Shown: in pieces, positions 40,885 to 49,282 of the stretch
How positions within the stretch are numbered: the first letter of the stretch is position 1
Layout: each line of letters begins with the position of its first letter
Source: Actinomadura_C alba
GTDB lineage: Bacteria; Actinomycetota; Actinomycetes; Streptosporangiales; Streptosporangiaceae
Direction: 5' to 3'
DNA: 64,000 nt
NCBI RefSeq assembly: GCF_039530285.1
Contig: NZ_BAAAOK010000017.1
Span: forward strand, 1 to 64,000
Made by a program: the position numbers and the translations under genes
The notes under the pieces: generated by a model
Databases searched by the model: none
What the model was told of the DNA's origin: nothing
Seen by the model: the letters and a program-made list of their open reading frames with translations, nothing else

Positions 40885-41829
40885 TCAGGTCACGGCGCGG
40901 ATCGCGCGGGCACGGGCGGTGCCGGCGCTGGGCCAGATCTTGTCGATCTCGGCGTTGAGCGCCGCGCCGATCAGCACCGCCAGCGCCGCGACGTAGAGCC
41001 AGCCGAGAATGGCGATGGACGCGGCCAGGGAGCCGTAGATTGAGACGCCCGACAGCGAACCGGCCAGATAGAGCCGGAGCAGGAAGCTGCCGGTGATCCA
41101 GATCCCGAGGGCGACGACCGCGCCGGGGACCTCGCGCCACCAGGCCGTGCGCACAGGAACGCTCATGTGGTAGAGCGTCGCGAGGAACAGCACCGAGAGC
41201 GTGACGACCACCGGCCAGTAGAGCAGGGCGATGACGTCCGTGCTTGCGGGCAACGCCTTGCGCACGAGCGCGGGGCCGGCCATGAGCAGCGGAATGACGA
41301 TCAGCATGACCAGCAGGCCCACGAGGTACAGGAAGAACGCCCTCAGCCGGGTCCTGACGATGCCCCTGATGCCGGACAGGCCGTAGGCGATGGTGATCGT
41401 GTCCACGTAGACGTTGAGCGCGCGGGAGCCGGCCCACAGCGAGATCAGGAAGCTCAGCGAGACGATGTCGACCCCGCCGCCGTGGATGACGTCGTCGATG
41501 AGCGGTTCGACCACCGTCGTGACCGCCGGGCCGGTGAGCACCGTCTCGGCCTGCGCCACCATCCAGGCGCGGATCTCTTGCACGGTGGGCTCGCCGAGGG
41601 CTCCCCGGAAGTGCCCCATCGTGCCGATCAGGCCCAGCACCAGCGGCGGCATCGAGAGCAGCGCGAAGAACGCGGCCTCGGCGGCGAGCCCGGTCACCCG
41701 GTGGCGGAACGCCGCGACCGCGGTGTTGCGCACCAGCAGCCACGCGATGCCGCGAATCCCGCGAATCCCCGCGGCGCGCGTCGGCGCGGGAGCTTCGGCG
41801 ACGCGTGGAGCGTCGGAGACGGTCGTCAC
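40885..41829 (-). CDS. YihY/virulence factor BrkB family membrane protein
   Basis: 314 residues with about six hydrophobic segments, beginning GLAAEAAFFALLSMPPLVLGLIG and continuing through FLISLWAGSRALNVYVDTI, the characteristic YihY/BrkB arrangement. The FALLS...P motif after the first helix and the SR-ALN motif are conserved. The function in Gram-positives is unclear; annotation as ribonuclease BN is outdated. ATG 41829. No obvious operon partner. Confidence 0.9.
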   Translation of the reverse strand: MTTVSDAPRVAEAPAPTRAAGIRGIRGIAWLLVRNTAVAAFRHRVTGLAAEAAFFALLSMPPLVLGLIGTMGHFRGALGEPTVQEIRAWMVAQAETVLTGPAVTTVVEPLIDDVIHGGGVDIVSLSFLISLWAGSRALNVYVDTITIAYGLSGIRGIVRTRLRAFFLYLVGLLVMLIVIPLLMAGPALVRKALPASTDVIALLYWPVVVTLSVLFLATLYHMSVPVRTAWWREVPGAVVALGIWITGSFLLRLYLAGSLSGVSIYGSLAASIAILGWLYVAALAVLIGAALNAEIDKIWPSAGTARARAIRAVT

Positions 41830-42087
41830 GATGCTCTACGGTAGAGGCTCGCTCGTGCGGAACATACCGTCTTGGCCATTTCGGCGGTCCGTTTCACGCA
41901 ATCTTGGTCACTCAATGTGGCGTCAAGGATGCGCACCGTGAGATTGCGGTTCGGTGCACCTGGGAAGACTACCGATTCCAACGGGGTGGTCACCGTGGGT
42001 AGAGCGCGTGACCGCTCCGCGACCGTATGAGTAACGCCGCCTAGGTTCGCGGTGCGGCCGATCCGGCCCTGGACGCAAGGAAGCGCC

Positions 42088-42279
42088 ATGATTCTCCCGC
42101 TCATCACTGCTATGACGCTGAAAACCGGCAGACCGATGAAGATCGCCAAAGATTCGGACAAGCTCAAGCCCGGCGCCCAGAGATCCAGGCGGTCGACCGC
42201 CAAGACCGGGTTCATGCTCATCGGTGTGCTGATGGTGGCCGCGACCATGCTGCGGGTGGCCAGGCGCCGCCCGCGCTGA
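42088..42279 (+). CDS. Small single-helix membrane protein
   Basis: Sixty-three codons from ATG 42088, preceded by AAGGAAG with good spacing; high GC at third positions. The peptide has one hydrophobic helix near its end (GFMLIGVLMVAATML) followed by RVARRRPR, giving a positive-inside anchor. No family recognised. It lies between the YihY gene and a Cys-rich small gene. The antisense frame (41826-42407) looks like a shadow. Confidence 0.5.
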   Translation: MILPLITAMTLKTGRPMKIAKDSDKLKPGAQRSRRSTAKTGFMLIGVLMVAATMLRVARRRPR

Positions 42280-42317
42280 CCGATCCGGTCCCGTGCGCGC
42301 GACGACGCGGCGGAGCC

Positions 42318-42464
42318 GTGGACGACAATGGAAATGTGATCTGCAAGGCGTGCCGGGAGCGTCACCACGACGAATGCCGTGGTGGCTCCTGGTGCGACTG
42401 CCAGCATCGGACGTCCCCCGAGAAGGCGGCCGAGCCGCCGGTCAACTGGAGCAGGCAGGGGTGA
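42318..42464 (+). CDS. Cys/His-rich small protein, 48 residues
   Basis: GTG 42318 with GGAG two to five bases upstream. The peptide contains ICKACRERHHDECRGGSWCDCQH, split here as CKACRERHHDEC and GGSWCDCQHR: six Cys and three His in 23 residues, a likely zinc-binding module. The CxxC-x7-C-x5-CxCQH spacing is, to my memory, found in short actinobacterial proteins of unknown function. It is not in the usual ORF size range and is easily missed. It lies upstream of the sulfate-reduction operon but probably is a separate unit, since hairpins follow. Confidence 0.7.
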   Translation: MDDNGNVICKACRERHHDECRGGSWCDCQHRTSPEKAAEPPVNWSRQG

Positions 42465-42490
42465 GAGGGCACGTTGTTCCCGTCCGCGAC

Positions 42491-42522
42491 GTGAGGCCTC
42501 TCACCCGTCCGTATGCCGGACG
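42491..42522 (+). terminator. Two small hairpins after the Cys-rich gene
   Basis: GTGAG-GCCT-CTCAC (42491-42504) and CGTCCG-TATGC-CGGACG (42506-42522) are both perfect. They are 27 nt after the stop at 42464 and 40 nt before the cys leader peptide, so they may terminate the small gene or belong to the leader's control region. Confidence 0.4.
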
Positions 42523-42562
42523 CGGCTGGACAATTCTCCATGGCGCGTGTCACAGTCGGTAC

Positions 42563-42640
42563 ATGGCTGCCGCGGACCCGTTGCTCGTAACGCGCCGCCA
42601 TGTCGACTTGCTGCGTGTACGCAGCGCGATCTGTCTGTGA
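42563..42640 (+). CDS. Cysteine-type leader peptide of the sulfate-assimilation operon
   Basis: A 25-codon ORF whose C-terminal half reads RRHVDLLRVRSAICL. The RRHVDL-x-R-x-x-SA-x-C signature is the hallmark of the actinobacterial putative leader peptide family that precedes sulfur and cysteine genes; the codon for Cys is the penultimate sense codon. When cysteine is scarce, ribosomes should stall there and alter folding of the following RNA. The start is weakly supported by a ribosome binding site. It lies 151 nt before the sulfite reductase start. Confidence 0.75.
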   Translation: MAAADPLLVTRRHVDLLRVRSAICL

Positions 42641-42647
42641 CGCCCGC

Positions 42648-42677
42648 CCACGCCCTTTGATCATTCAGGGTGCGTGG
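42648..42677 (+). promoter_or_regulatory. Hairpin just after the cys leader peptide
   Basis: CCACGC (42648-42653) and CCT (42654-42656) pair with AGG (42667-42669) and GCGTGG (42672-42677), with a 2-nt bulge and a 10-nt loop. It begins 7 nt after the leader's stop, so a ribosome stalled at the Cys codon would cover or free it. A candidate attenuation element; no U-run follows. Confidence 0.45.
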
Positions 42678-42791
42678 CCCGCCGGCGTCTCCGCATGACT
42701 CACCCAGCATGAACGCCCGCCGTCGCCCCGGTGGAGCACCAGAGTCAGCCAGCGCGCCACGCGCCGCTCCCACAAAACGAGGACGCGCGCC

Positions 42792-44477
42792 GTGCCATCT
42801 CCATCCGATCGTCCCGTTCCTACGAGACGTCCCGCCGCCAGGCGCAAGCGTGGCGAGGGCCAGTGGGCCCTCGGCTACCGCGAGCCGCTCAACAAGAACG
42901 AAGAGAACAAGAAGAACGACGACGGGCTCAACGTCCGGCAGCGGATCATCGACGTCTACTCCAAGACCGGATTCGACTCCATCGATCCCGCCGATCTTCG
43001 CGGCCGGTTCCGCTGGCACGGGCTATACACCCAGCGGCGGCCCGGGATCGACGGCGGCAAGACTGCGATCCTCGAACCCGAGGAGCTCGACGACCGGTAC
43101 TTCATGCTCCGCGTCCGCATCGACGGAGGTCAGCTCGACCCCGCCCGGCTGCGGGCCATCGCGAACGTCGCCAACAAGTACGCCCGTGGCACCGCCGACG
43201 TGACCGACCGGCAGAACATCCAGCTGCACTGGATCGAGATCGAGTCGGTACCCGCCATCTGGGCCGAGCTGGAGGCCGTCGGGCTCTCCACCATGGAGGC
43301 GTGCGGCGACACCCCGCGCGTGATCCTCGGCTGCCCGCTGGCCGGTATCGCCGAGGACGAGATCATCGATGGCACCCCGCAGATCGAGGACGTCCACGAC
43401 CGGTACATCGGCTCGCCGCTGTTCTCCAACCTGCCGCGCAAGTTCAAGTCCGCCATCTCGGGCTGCACGGCGCACTGCACCGTCCACGAGATCAACGACG
43501 TCGCCTTCGTCGGCGTGGTGAACGAGAACGGCGAGGTCGGCTACGACGCCTTCGTCGGCGGCGGCCTGTCGACCAACCCCATGTTCGCCCAGCGCCTCGG
43601 CGCCTTCGTCAAGCCCGAGCAGGTCCACGAGGTCTGGGCCGGCATCATCTCGATCTTCCGCGACTACGGCTACCGGCGGCTGCGGCACCGCGCCCGGATC
43701 AAGTTCCTCGTGAACGACTGGGGAGCAGAGAAGTTCCGCGAGGTGCTCGAGAAGGAGTACCTCGGCTACGCGCTGCCCGACGGGCCCGCCCCGGCCGCGC
43801 CGCTCCCCCGCCGCGACCACGTCGGCATCCACCCGCAGAAGGACGGCAACCGCTACGTCGGCTTCGCGCCCCGGGTGGGACGGGTCAGCGGCGACCTGCT
43901 GCACGTCATCGGCGACCTGGCCGAGGAGTACGGCTCCGGGCGGGTCCGTACGACCGCCGAGCAGAAGCTGGTCATCCTGGACGTACCGCCCGACCGCGCC
44001 GACGACCTCGCCGACGAGTTGGAGAAGCACGACCTGCAGGTCGGCCCGTCCACGTTCCGGCGGCAGACCATGGCCTGCACCGGGATCGAGTACTGCAAGC
44101 TCGCCATCGTCGAGACCAAGCAGCGGGCGATGGACCTCATCGACGAGCTGGAGCGGCGGCTGCCGGACTTCACCGAGCCGCTGACCATCAACGTCAACGG
44201 CTGCCCGAACGCGTGCGCCCGGATCCAGGTGGCCGACATCGGGCTCAAGGGCCAGCTCGTGATGGACGAGAACGGCGAGCAGGTCGAGGGCTTCCAGGTC
44301 CACCTCGGCGGCCAGGTCGGCGCCACGTTCGGCAAGAAGGTGCGCGGCCTCAAGACCACCTCGGCGGGTCTCACCGACTACGTCGAGCGGGTCGTACGGA
44401 GATTCGACGCGCAGCGCACCGAGGACGAGACCTTCGCCCAGTGGGTCCAGCGGGCCGGCGACGAGGACCTGAAATGA
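42792..44477 (+). CDS. sir: Ferredoxin-dependent assimilatory sulfite reductase (siroheme, 4Fe-4S)
   Basis: 561 residues from GTG 42792. The Fe4S4-siroheme ligands are Cys429 and Cys435 (ACTGIEYC) and Cys471 and Cys475 (NGCPNAC). Two NIR_SIR ferredoxin-like half domains (about 80-150 and 350-415) flank the first catalytic half. Neighbouring cysH, a zinc ribbon and a chelatase argue for sulfite, not nitrite, reduction: sulfite plus six electrons gives sulfide. Its stop overlaps the next gene (ATGA 44474-44477). Confidence 0.93.
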   Translation: MPSPSDRPVPTRRPAARRKRGEGQWALGYREPLNKNEENKKNDDGLNVRQRIIDVYSKTGFDSIDPADLRGRFRWHGLYTQRRPGIDGGKTAILEPEELDDRYFMLRVRIDGGQLDPARLRAIANVANKYARGTADVTDRQNIQLHWIEIESVPAIWAELEAVGLSTMEACGDTPRVILGCPLAGIAEDEIIDGTPQIEDVHDRYIGSPLFSNLPRKFKSAISGCTAHCTVHEINDVAFVGVVNENGEVGYDAFVGGGLSTNPMFAQRLGAFVKPEQVHEVWAGIISIFRDYGYRRLRHRARIKFLVNDWGAEKFREVLEKEYLGYALPDGPAPAAPLPRRDHVGIHPQKDGNRYVGFAPRVGRVSGDLLHVIGDLAEEYGSGRVRTTAEQKLVILDVPPDRADDLADELEKHDLQVGPSTFRRQTMACTGIEYCKLAIVETKQRAMDLIDELERRLPDFTEPLTINVNGCPNACARIQVADIGLKGQLVMDENGEQVEGFQVHLGGQVGATFGKKVRGLKTTSAGLTDYVERVVRRFDAQRTEDETFAQWVQRAGDEDLK

Positions 44478-44617
44478 GTGAGCGAGCCGCACCCTTCTAC
44501 TGCCCCTACTGCGGCGAAGAGGACCTCGAGCCTTACGAGCGTGACGGTGGCTGGTACTGCCGCGGCTGCGCGCGCGCCTTCACGCTGAAGTTCCTCGGGA
44601 TCGGAGCGCGCAAGTGA
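44474..44617 (+). CDS. Small zinc-ribbon protein of the cys operon
   Basis: Forty-seven residues with YCPYCGEEDLEPYERDGGWY and CRGCARAF: two CxxC knuckles that make one zinc ribbon. Its ATG overlaps the sir stop and its own stop overlaps the cysH GTG (44614-44617), so translation of the three genes is coupled. Conserved position between sir and cysH in actinobacteria suggests a structural or chaperone part in the pathway; no activity is known. Confidence 0.85.
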   Translation: MSERAAPFYCPYCGEEDLEPYERDGGWYCRGCARAFTLKFLGIGARK

Positions 44618-45321
44618 CCGTGGAGATCGTCCGGCCCACACTCGATCTTGAGGACGTGGTCGACTCGGCGGCGGACGCGCTCGAGGGCGCCTCTGCCCTC
44701 GAGATCGTCCGCTGGGCGGCCGCGACCTTCGGCGACCGCATCTGCCTCACCTCGTCGATGTCCGACGCCGCCCTGATCCATCTCGTGTCGAAGGTAAAGC
44801 CGGGCATCGACGTGCTGTTCGTCGACACCGGCTATCACTTCGCCGAGACGATCGGAACCCGCGACGCCGTCGAGGCCGTCTACCCGGTGAACGTGATCAA
44901 CGTGACGCCGAGCCGTACGGTCGAGGAGCAGAACCGCGACCTCGGCCCGCGGCTGCACGGCCGTAACCCGGACCTGTGCTGCCACCTTCGGAAGGTGGAG
45001 CCGCTCGGCCGGGCCCTCGAGGGCTATATGGCCTGGTTCAGCGGCATCCGGCGGGACGAGACCTCCAGCCGCCGGGACCGCCGCGTGGTCGAGTGGGACC
45101 GCAAGAGGGGCATGGTCAAGGTCAATCCGATCCTCGCGTGGTCCGACGAGGACATGGACAACTACATCGAGGACAACGGCGTGCTGGTGAACCCGCTGCA
45201 CTACGACGGGTACCCCTCGATCGGCTGTGCCCCGTGCACCTCGCCGGTGGCACCGGGCGAGGACCCGCGCAGCGGCCGGTGGGCCGGGATGGGCAAGACG
45301 GAATGCGGTATCAACCTGTGA
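44614..45321 (+). CDS. cysH: Adenylyl-sulfate (APS/PAPS) reductase
   Basis: 235 residues of the PAPS-reductase fold: LTSSMSDAALIH (nucleotide loop), VLFVDTGYHF, Cys122-Cys123 (LCCHLRK), Cys205 and Cys208 (CAPC), and the catalytic Cys231 in the C-terminal KTECGINL. The CC...CxxC set is the [4Fe-4S] signature of APS-type reductases, so it likely uses APS directly, consistent with an operon lacking a recognisable cysC in the window. Reduces activated sulfate to sulfite with thioredoxin. Confidence 0.93.
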   Translation: MTVEIVRPTLDLEDVVDSAADALEGASALEIVRWAAATFGDRICLTSSMSDAALIHLVSKVKPGIDVLFVDTGYHFAETIGTRDAVEAVYPVNVINVTPSRTVEEQNRDLGPRLHGRNPDLCCHLRKVEPLGRALEGYMAWFSGIRRDETSSRRDRRVVEWDRKRGMVKVNPILAWSDEDMDNYIEDNGVLVNPLHYDGYPSIGCAPCTSPVAPGEDPRSGRWAGMGKTECGINL

Positions 45322-46133
45322 CGCCGTCCGTGCGTGATCTCGTGGTCGTCCGGGCGGACGACGGTGAGATCACGCACGAGCACGAGAAGGTGCCGCTGGT
45401 GGCCGTCGCCCACGGGAGCAGGGATCCGCGGGCGGCGGCGACCGTCGAGGCGCTCCTCGACGCCGTACGGCGCCGGCGACCCGCGCTGCCGGTGGTCGGC
45501 TGCTACCTCGACCACGCGACGCCCGACCCGCTGAGGGCGCTGGGCCGGCTCGCCGCTGAGGGCGCCGATGCCGCCGTCGTGCTGCCGCTCCTGCTCACGG
45601 CCGCCTACCACAGCAAGATCGACATTCCTGGCGTGCTCACCGAGGCGTGCACCCGGCACCCGCGGCTGCGGCTGCGCACCGCCGCGACGCTCGGCCCGCA
45701 CCCGCTCATGCTCACCGCACTCGAGCGGCGGCTGGCCACGCCCGAGACCGGGGTCGAGGCGGGTGACCCGTCGACGGCGGTGGTCCTGGTGTCAGCGGGG
45801 TCCAGTGATCCGGCCGCCAACGCGGTGATCGACGGCATGGCCCGGCAGTGGCGGCGAAGGGGCTGGTGGGACGTCGCGGCGGCCTACGCGTCCGCGGCGC
45901 GGCCCACGCCGGCCGAGGCGGTCCGGTCGCTGCGCGAGGCGGGCGCCCCGCGCGTCGTCGTGGCGTCGTACTTCCTGGCCCCCGGCCACTTCGCCGACAA
46001 GGTGCGCGCCGAGGCGCTGGCCGCCGGTGCCACGGCGGTCTCGCCGGTGCTGGGCGCGGCCCCGGAGCTGACCGACATCGTGCTGCAGCGCTACGACGAG
46101 GCGCTCAGCGCGACCGCGGTCGCGACCGGTTGA
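45318..46133 (+). CDS. Sirohydrochlorin ferrochelatase (CbiX/SirB type)
   Basis: Starting at GTG 45318 (GTGA overlap with cysH) gives 271 residues; ATG 45303 is an alternative. Two CbiX-like halves: VAVAHGSRDPRAAA with the first active His, LLLTAAYHSKIDIP with the second, and a repeat half with VLVSAGSSDPAANAV and VVASYFLAPGHFADKV. It inserts iron into sirohydrochlorin to make siroheme for the sulfite reductase in the same operon. A pair of 12-bp palindromes overlaps the end of the gene (46117-46160). Confidence 0.85.
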   Translation: MTPSVRDLVVVRADDGEITHEHEKVPLVAVAHGSRDPRAAATVEALLDAVRRRRPALPVVGCYLDHATPDPLRALGRLAAEGADAAVVLPLLLTAAYHSKIDIPGVLTEACTRHPRLRLRTAATLGPHPLMLTALERRLATPETGVEAGDPSTAVVLVSAGSSDPAANAVIDGMARQWRRRGWWDVAAAYASAARPTPAEAVRSLREAGAPRVVVASYFLAPGHFADKVRAEALAAGATAVSPVLGAAPELTDIVLQRYDEALSATAVATG

Positions 46134-46160
46134 TCACGATCACCGCGGCGGTCGCGACCG
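46117..46160. repeat. Two copies of the 12-bp palindrome CGGTCGCGACCG
   Basis: Identical self-complementary 12-mers at 46117-46128 and 46149-46160, the first inside the end of the chelatase gene. They may form a bidirectional terminator for the convergent genes or be a simple duplication. Confidence 0.5.
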
Positions 46161-46249
46161 GCCGGCCGTGGTGACGGCCGGCTGATGGCCAGGTGCCGGT
46201 CGGCTGACGGCCGGGTGACGGCCGCCGCAGCCGCCACGGTCGCCGCCCG

Positions 46250-46915
46250 TCAGCCGAGACGGCGGTCGCGGTCCCTGTTCAGCCAGGACACCAGTGCCTT
46301 GCGCACGGGCTGGGTGTGCTCGTCGTCGATGACCACGACGTCCCCGAGGATCGCCTTGGCGGTGACGCGCACGACCGGCACGGAACGGCCGGGCGGTGGC
46401 TTGCGCACCTTGATCTTCTTGTCGCCGAGGACCGCGACCCCGCTGAGCAGCACCTCGACGCCGTCGGGCACGATGATCTTCACGTTGCCGAGGATCGCGG
46501 TGGCGGTGACGTCGACCTCGCCGTCCGTCACGTGCGCTCCCCGGAGGTCGAGCACTACGTCACCGAGGACCGCGACCGCCGAGAGCGGATCGTCGACCCG
46601 CCCCACGATGCGCTGCTTGCTGTCGCCCAGCACCGCCACGGAACGGCGCTGCTCCTGCGGCACCTGTGCAACCTGGGGCACCGCCGCGCCGGCCGGGGCG
46701 CGTGTGGCGGGCAGGTCCGCGGTGATGGTCTCGAGTTCGGCGCGGGTGACCGCGCTGTAGGCGGCCTCGGTCCGCTCGGTGAGGTCGGCGAGGGTCAGGC
46801 GGCCTTCGACGGAGGCGACGCGCAGCCGTTCGACCGTGTTCTCTCGCTCGGCGTCGGAGGCGCGCACGGACGGCGCTTTCGGGCTTACGGCGCCGGGCTC
46901 GGCGGGCGACGTCAT
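46250..46915 (-). CDS. DUF1707 (SHOCT-like) and LiaF-type C-terminal domain protein
   Basis: 221 residues. An N-terminal DUF1707 domain is clear: VRASDAERENTVERLRVASVEGRLTLADLTERTEAAYSAVT. It is followed by a beta-helix-like region with repeated AVLGD and AILGN units (AVLGDSKQRIV, AVLGDVVLDL, AILGNVKIIV, AVLGDKKIKV, AILGDVVVI), a LiaF/DUF2154-type cell-wall-active sensor fold. No transmembrane helix is present. Function unknown, possibly surface-stress related. Confidence 0.85.
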   Translation of the reverse strand: MTSPAEPGAVSPKAPSVRASDAERENTVERLRVASVEGRLTLADLTERTEAAYSAVTRAELETITADLPATRAPAGAAVPQVAQVPQEQRRSVAVLGDSKQRIVGRVDDPLSAVAVLGDVVLDLRGAHVTDGEVDVTATAILGNVKIIVPDGVEVLLSGVAVLGDKKIKVRKPPPGRSVPVVRVTAKAILGDVVVIDDEHTQPVRKALVSWLNRDRDRRLG

Positions 46916-47034
46916 GCCGACGACGCTACCCGAACGGCGCGAACCCGCCCATCCGCCGGAAGGAGGATTTCACGCTGTTCTCCGCCGTGAGGCCCGGGCT
47001 GGCATAAAGAAATGAATTGCGGTTCAATCCTTAG

Positions 47035-47643
47035 GTGGCCTACCGCAGAACCCCACGGGTGCAAGCCCGGCTGAGCCAGTCCCGGGAGCGGATCTTGTCC
47101 GCGGCGCTGGCGCTCGTGGCCGAGCAGGGCTACGCGGGCTGCTCGGTCGCCGCCGTCGCCGACCGGGCGGGGATCGCGACCGGCAGCGTCTACCGGCACT
47201 TTCCCGCCAAGGCCCTGCTCTTCGCCGACGTGTTCCGCACCGTCTCGCAGCGCGAGGCCGATGCCCTCGCCAGTGCCGCCGAACGAGCGCCGGGCGGCGC
47301 CCGGGCCCGGATCGCCGCCATGATCGAGACATTCGCGGGCCGCGCACTGCGCGCTCCGCGGCAGGCGTACGCGCTGCTCGCCGAGCCGGTCGACCCGGCG
47401 GTCGACGCCGAACGGCTGATCTTCCGCCGGCTTCACCACACCTTGTTCGCCCGAGTGATCGCGGACGGCGTCGCCGCGGGCGAACTGCCGCCGCAGGACG
47501 TCGAGGTCAGCGCCGCCGCCCTGGTCGGCGCGGTCGGCGAGGCACTCGTAGGCCCGCTCGCCGCCGGGTCCGCCGGTCCCGACACCATTCCCGCACTCAT
47601 CGCCTTCGCCCAACGCGCAGTAGGAGCCGGCCATGACACATGA
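47035..47643 (+). CDS. TetR-family regulator of the acyl-CoA dehydrogenase operon
   Basis: 202 residues from GTG 47035, with an HTH of the TetR family (SRERILSAALALVAEQGYAGCSVAAVADRAGIATGSVYRHFPAK). Its end overlaps the acyl-CoA dehydrogenase start by 11 nt, so it is the first gene of the operon and likely represses it. TetR proteins with this arrangement often respond to acyl-CoA. Divergent from the DUF1707 gene. Confidence 0.9.
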   Translation: MAYRRTPRVQARLSQSRERILSAALALVAEQGYAGCSVAAVADRAGIATGSVYRHFPAKALLFADVFRTVSQREADALASAAERAPGGARARIAAMIETFAGRALRAPRQAYALLAEPVDPAVDAERLIFRRLHHTLFARVIADGVAAGELPPQDVEVSAAALVGAVGEALVGPLAAGSAGPDTIPALIAFAQRAVGAGHDT

Positions 47644-49255
47644 AGTGATCAATCAGGTCCCCCCGCTCGTCGGCCACGACCTCGCCGACGACCCCGCCCT
47701 GCTCGAGGGGCTCGACCGCGAGAGCGCGGGCTGGGCGGCCGACGAGGTCCACGAACTCGGCCGGCTCGCGGGCACCCGGCAGGCGCAGGAGCAGGGGCGG
47801 CTGGCGAACGAGCATCCGCCCGTGCTGCGAACCCACGACCGGTACGGCAACCGGATCGACGAGGTCGAGTTCCACCCCGCCTGGCACGAGCTCATGCGCA
47901 CGGCGGTCGCCCACGGTCTGCACGCGGCGCCGTGGGCACAGCGCAGAGAGGGCGCCCACGTCGCCCGGGCAGCGAAGTTCTACGTCTGGCGGGTCGACGC
48001 GGGCCACGGCTGCCCGATCTCCATGACCTACGCCGCCGTTCCCGCGCTGCGCCAGGCCCCCGAGCTGGCCGAGCGGTACGAGCCGCTGTTCACCTCAAGG
48101 TCGTACGACTTCGGGTTGCGGGCGCCGCTCACCAAGGCGGGGCTGCTCGTCGGCATGTCGATGACCGAGAAGCAGGGCGGCTCGGACGTGCGCGCCAACA
48201 CGACCCGCGCCGTGCCCTCGGCCGGCGGCGGTTACCGGCTCACCGGCCACAAGTGGTTCACGTCCGCGCCGATGTGCGATGTCTTCCTGACCCTCGCGCA
48301 GGCGCCCGGCGGCCTCACCTGTTTCCTGGTGCCACGGGTGCTCCCCGACGGCTCGCTCAACCCGATGCGGCTGATGCGGCTGAAGGACAAGCTCGGCAAC
48401 CGCTCCAACGCCTCCTCGGAGGTGGAGTACGACGAGGCCGTCGCCTGGCGGGTCGGCGACGAGGGCCGCGGCGTCCGTACGATCATCGAGATGGTCAACA
48501 TGACCAGGCTGGACTGCGTGATCGGCGCCGCGGGCGGGATGCGGCACGGCCTGGTCGAGGCGGTGCACCACGCCTCCCACCGCAGGGCCTTCGGTCGCTA
48601 CCTCGTGGACCAGCCGCTGATGCGCAACGTGCTCGCGGACCTCGCGGTGGAGTCCGAGGCGGCGACCGTGCTCATGACGCGGCTGGCGGGCGCCACGGAC
48701 CGTTCGGTGCGGGGCGACGACACCGAGTCGGTGTTCAAGCGACTCGCGCTCGCGGTCGGCAAGTACTGGGTCTGCAAGCGCGCGCCCGCGCACGCCGCCG
48801 AGGCCCTCGAGTGCCTGGGCGGCAACGGCTACGTCGAGGACTCCGGCATGCCGCGGCTGTTCCGCGAGTCGCCGCTCAACTCGATCTGGGAGGGCTCGGG
48901 CAACGTCGCCGCGCTCGACGTGCTCCGGGCGATGACCCGCGAGCCGCAGGCGGTCGACGCCTTCTTCGCCGAACTCGACGCGGCGGCGGGCTCCGACGCC
49001 CGGCTGGACGAGGCCGTACGGTCGCTGCGGGCCTCCCTCGGCGACCCGGCCGACGCCGAGGCCCGCGCCCGCCGGATAGTGGAGCTCATGGCCCTCACCC
49101 TGCAGGGCGCGCTGCTCGTCCGGCACGGCCATCCCGCCGTCGCCGACGCGTTCTGCGCCTCGCGGCTCGGCGGCGACTGGGGCCGGGCCTTCGGCACCCT
49201 GCCCCCAGGGCTGGACCACGCCACGCTCATCGAGCGGGCCGCCCCCAAGATCTGA
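47633..49255 (+). CDS. Acyl-CoA dehydrogenase, AidB-like
   Basis: 540 residues. It contains MTEKQGGSDVRANTTRAV and KWFTSAPMCDVF typical of the AidB group, the FAD-binding LGGNGYVEDSGMPRLFRESPLN region, and IWEGSGNV after it. The catalytic Glu region is in the C-terminal helical bundle. AidB-type dehydrogenases oxidise acyl-CoA thioesters and are involved in alkylation-damage response or branched-chain catabolism; specificity is unknown. It is coupled to an upstream TetR and followed by a thioesterase gene 27 nt away. Confidence 0.9.
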   Translation: MTHEVINQVPPLVGHDLADDPALLEGLDRESAGWAADEVHELGRLAGTRQAQEQGRLANEHPPVLRTHDRYGNRIDEVEFHPAWHELMRTAVAHGLHAAPWAQRREGAHVARAAKFYVWRVDAGHGCPISMTYAAVPALRQAPELAERYEPLFTSRSYDFGLRAPLTKAGLLVGMSMTEKQGGSDVRANTTRAVPSAGGGYRLTGHKWFTSAPMCDVFLTLAQAPGGLTCFLVPRVLPDGSLNPMRLMRLKDKLGNRSNASSEVEYDEAVAWRVGDEGRGVRTIIEMVNMTRLDCVIGAAGGMRHGLVEAVHHASHRRAFGRYLVDQPLMRNVLADLAVESEAATVLMTRLAGATDRSVRGDDTESVFKRLALAVGKYWVCKRAPAHAAEALECLGGNGYVEDSGMPRLFRESPLNSIWEGSGNVAALDVLRAMTREPQAVDAFFAELDAAAGSDARLDEAVRSLRASLGDPADAEARARRIVELMALTLQGALLVRHGHPAVADAFCASRLGGDWGRAFGTLPPGLDHATLIERAAPKI

Positions 49256-49282
49256 CCGCCCTCGAGCCACGATCGGAGCGTC

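Noticed and set aside
41826..42407. Minus-strand frame of 193 codons next to the YihY gene
   Set aside because: No ribosome binding site, no family pattern, and it is antisense to two better supported small plus-strand genes.
42792..44477. Assimilatory nitrite reductase instead of sulfite reductase
   Set aside because: The two families share the fold, but the operon with cysH, a zinc ribbon, a chelatase and a cysteine leader points to sulfite; no nitrate genes are near.
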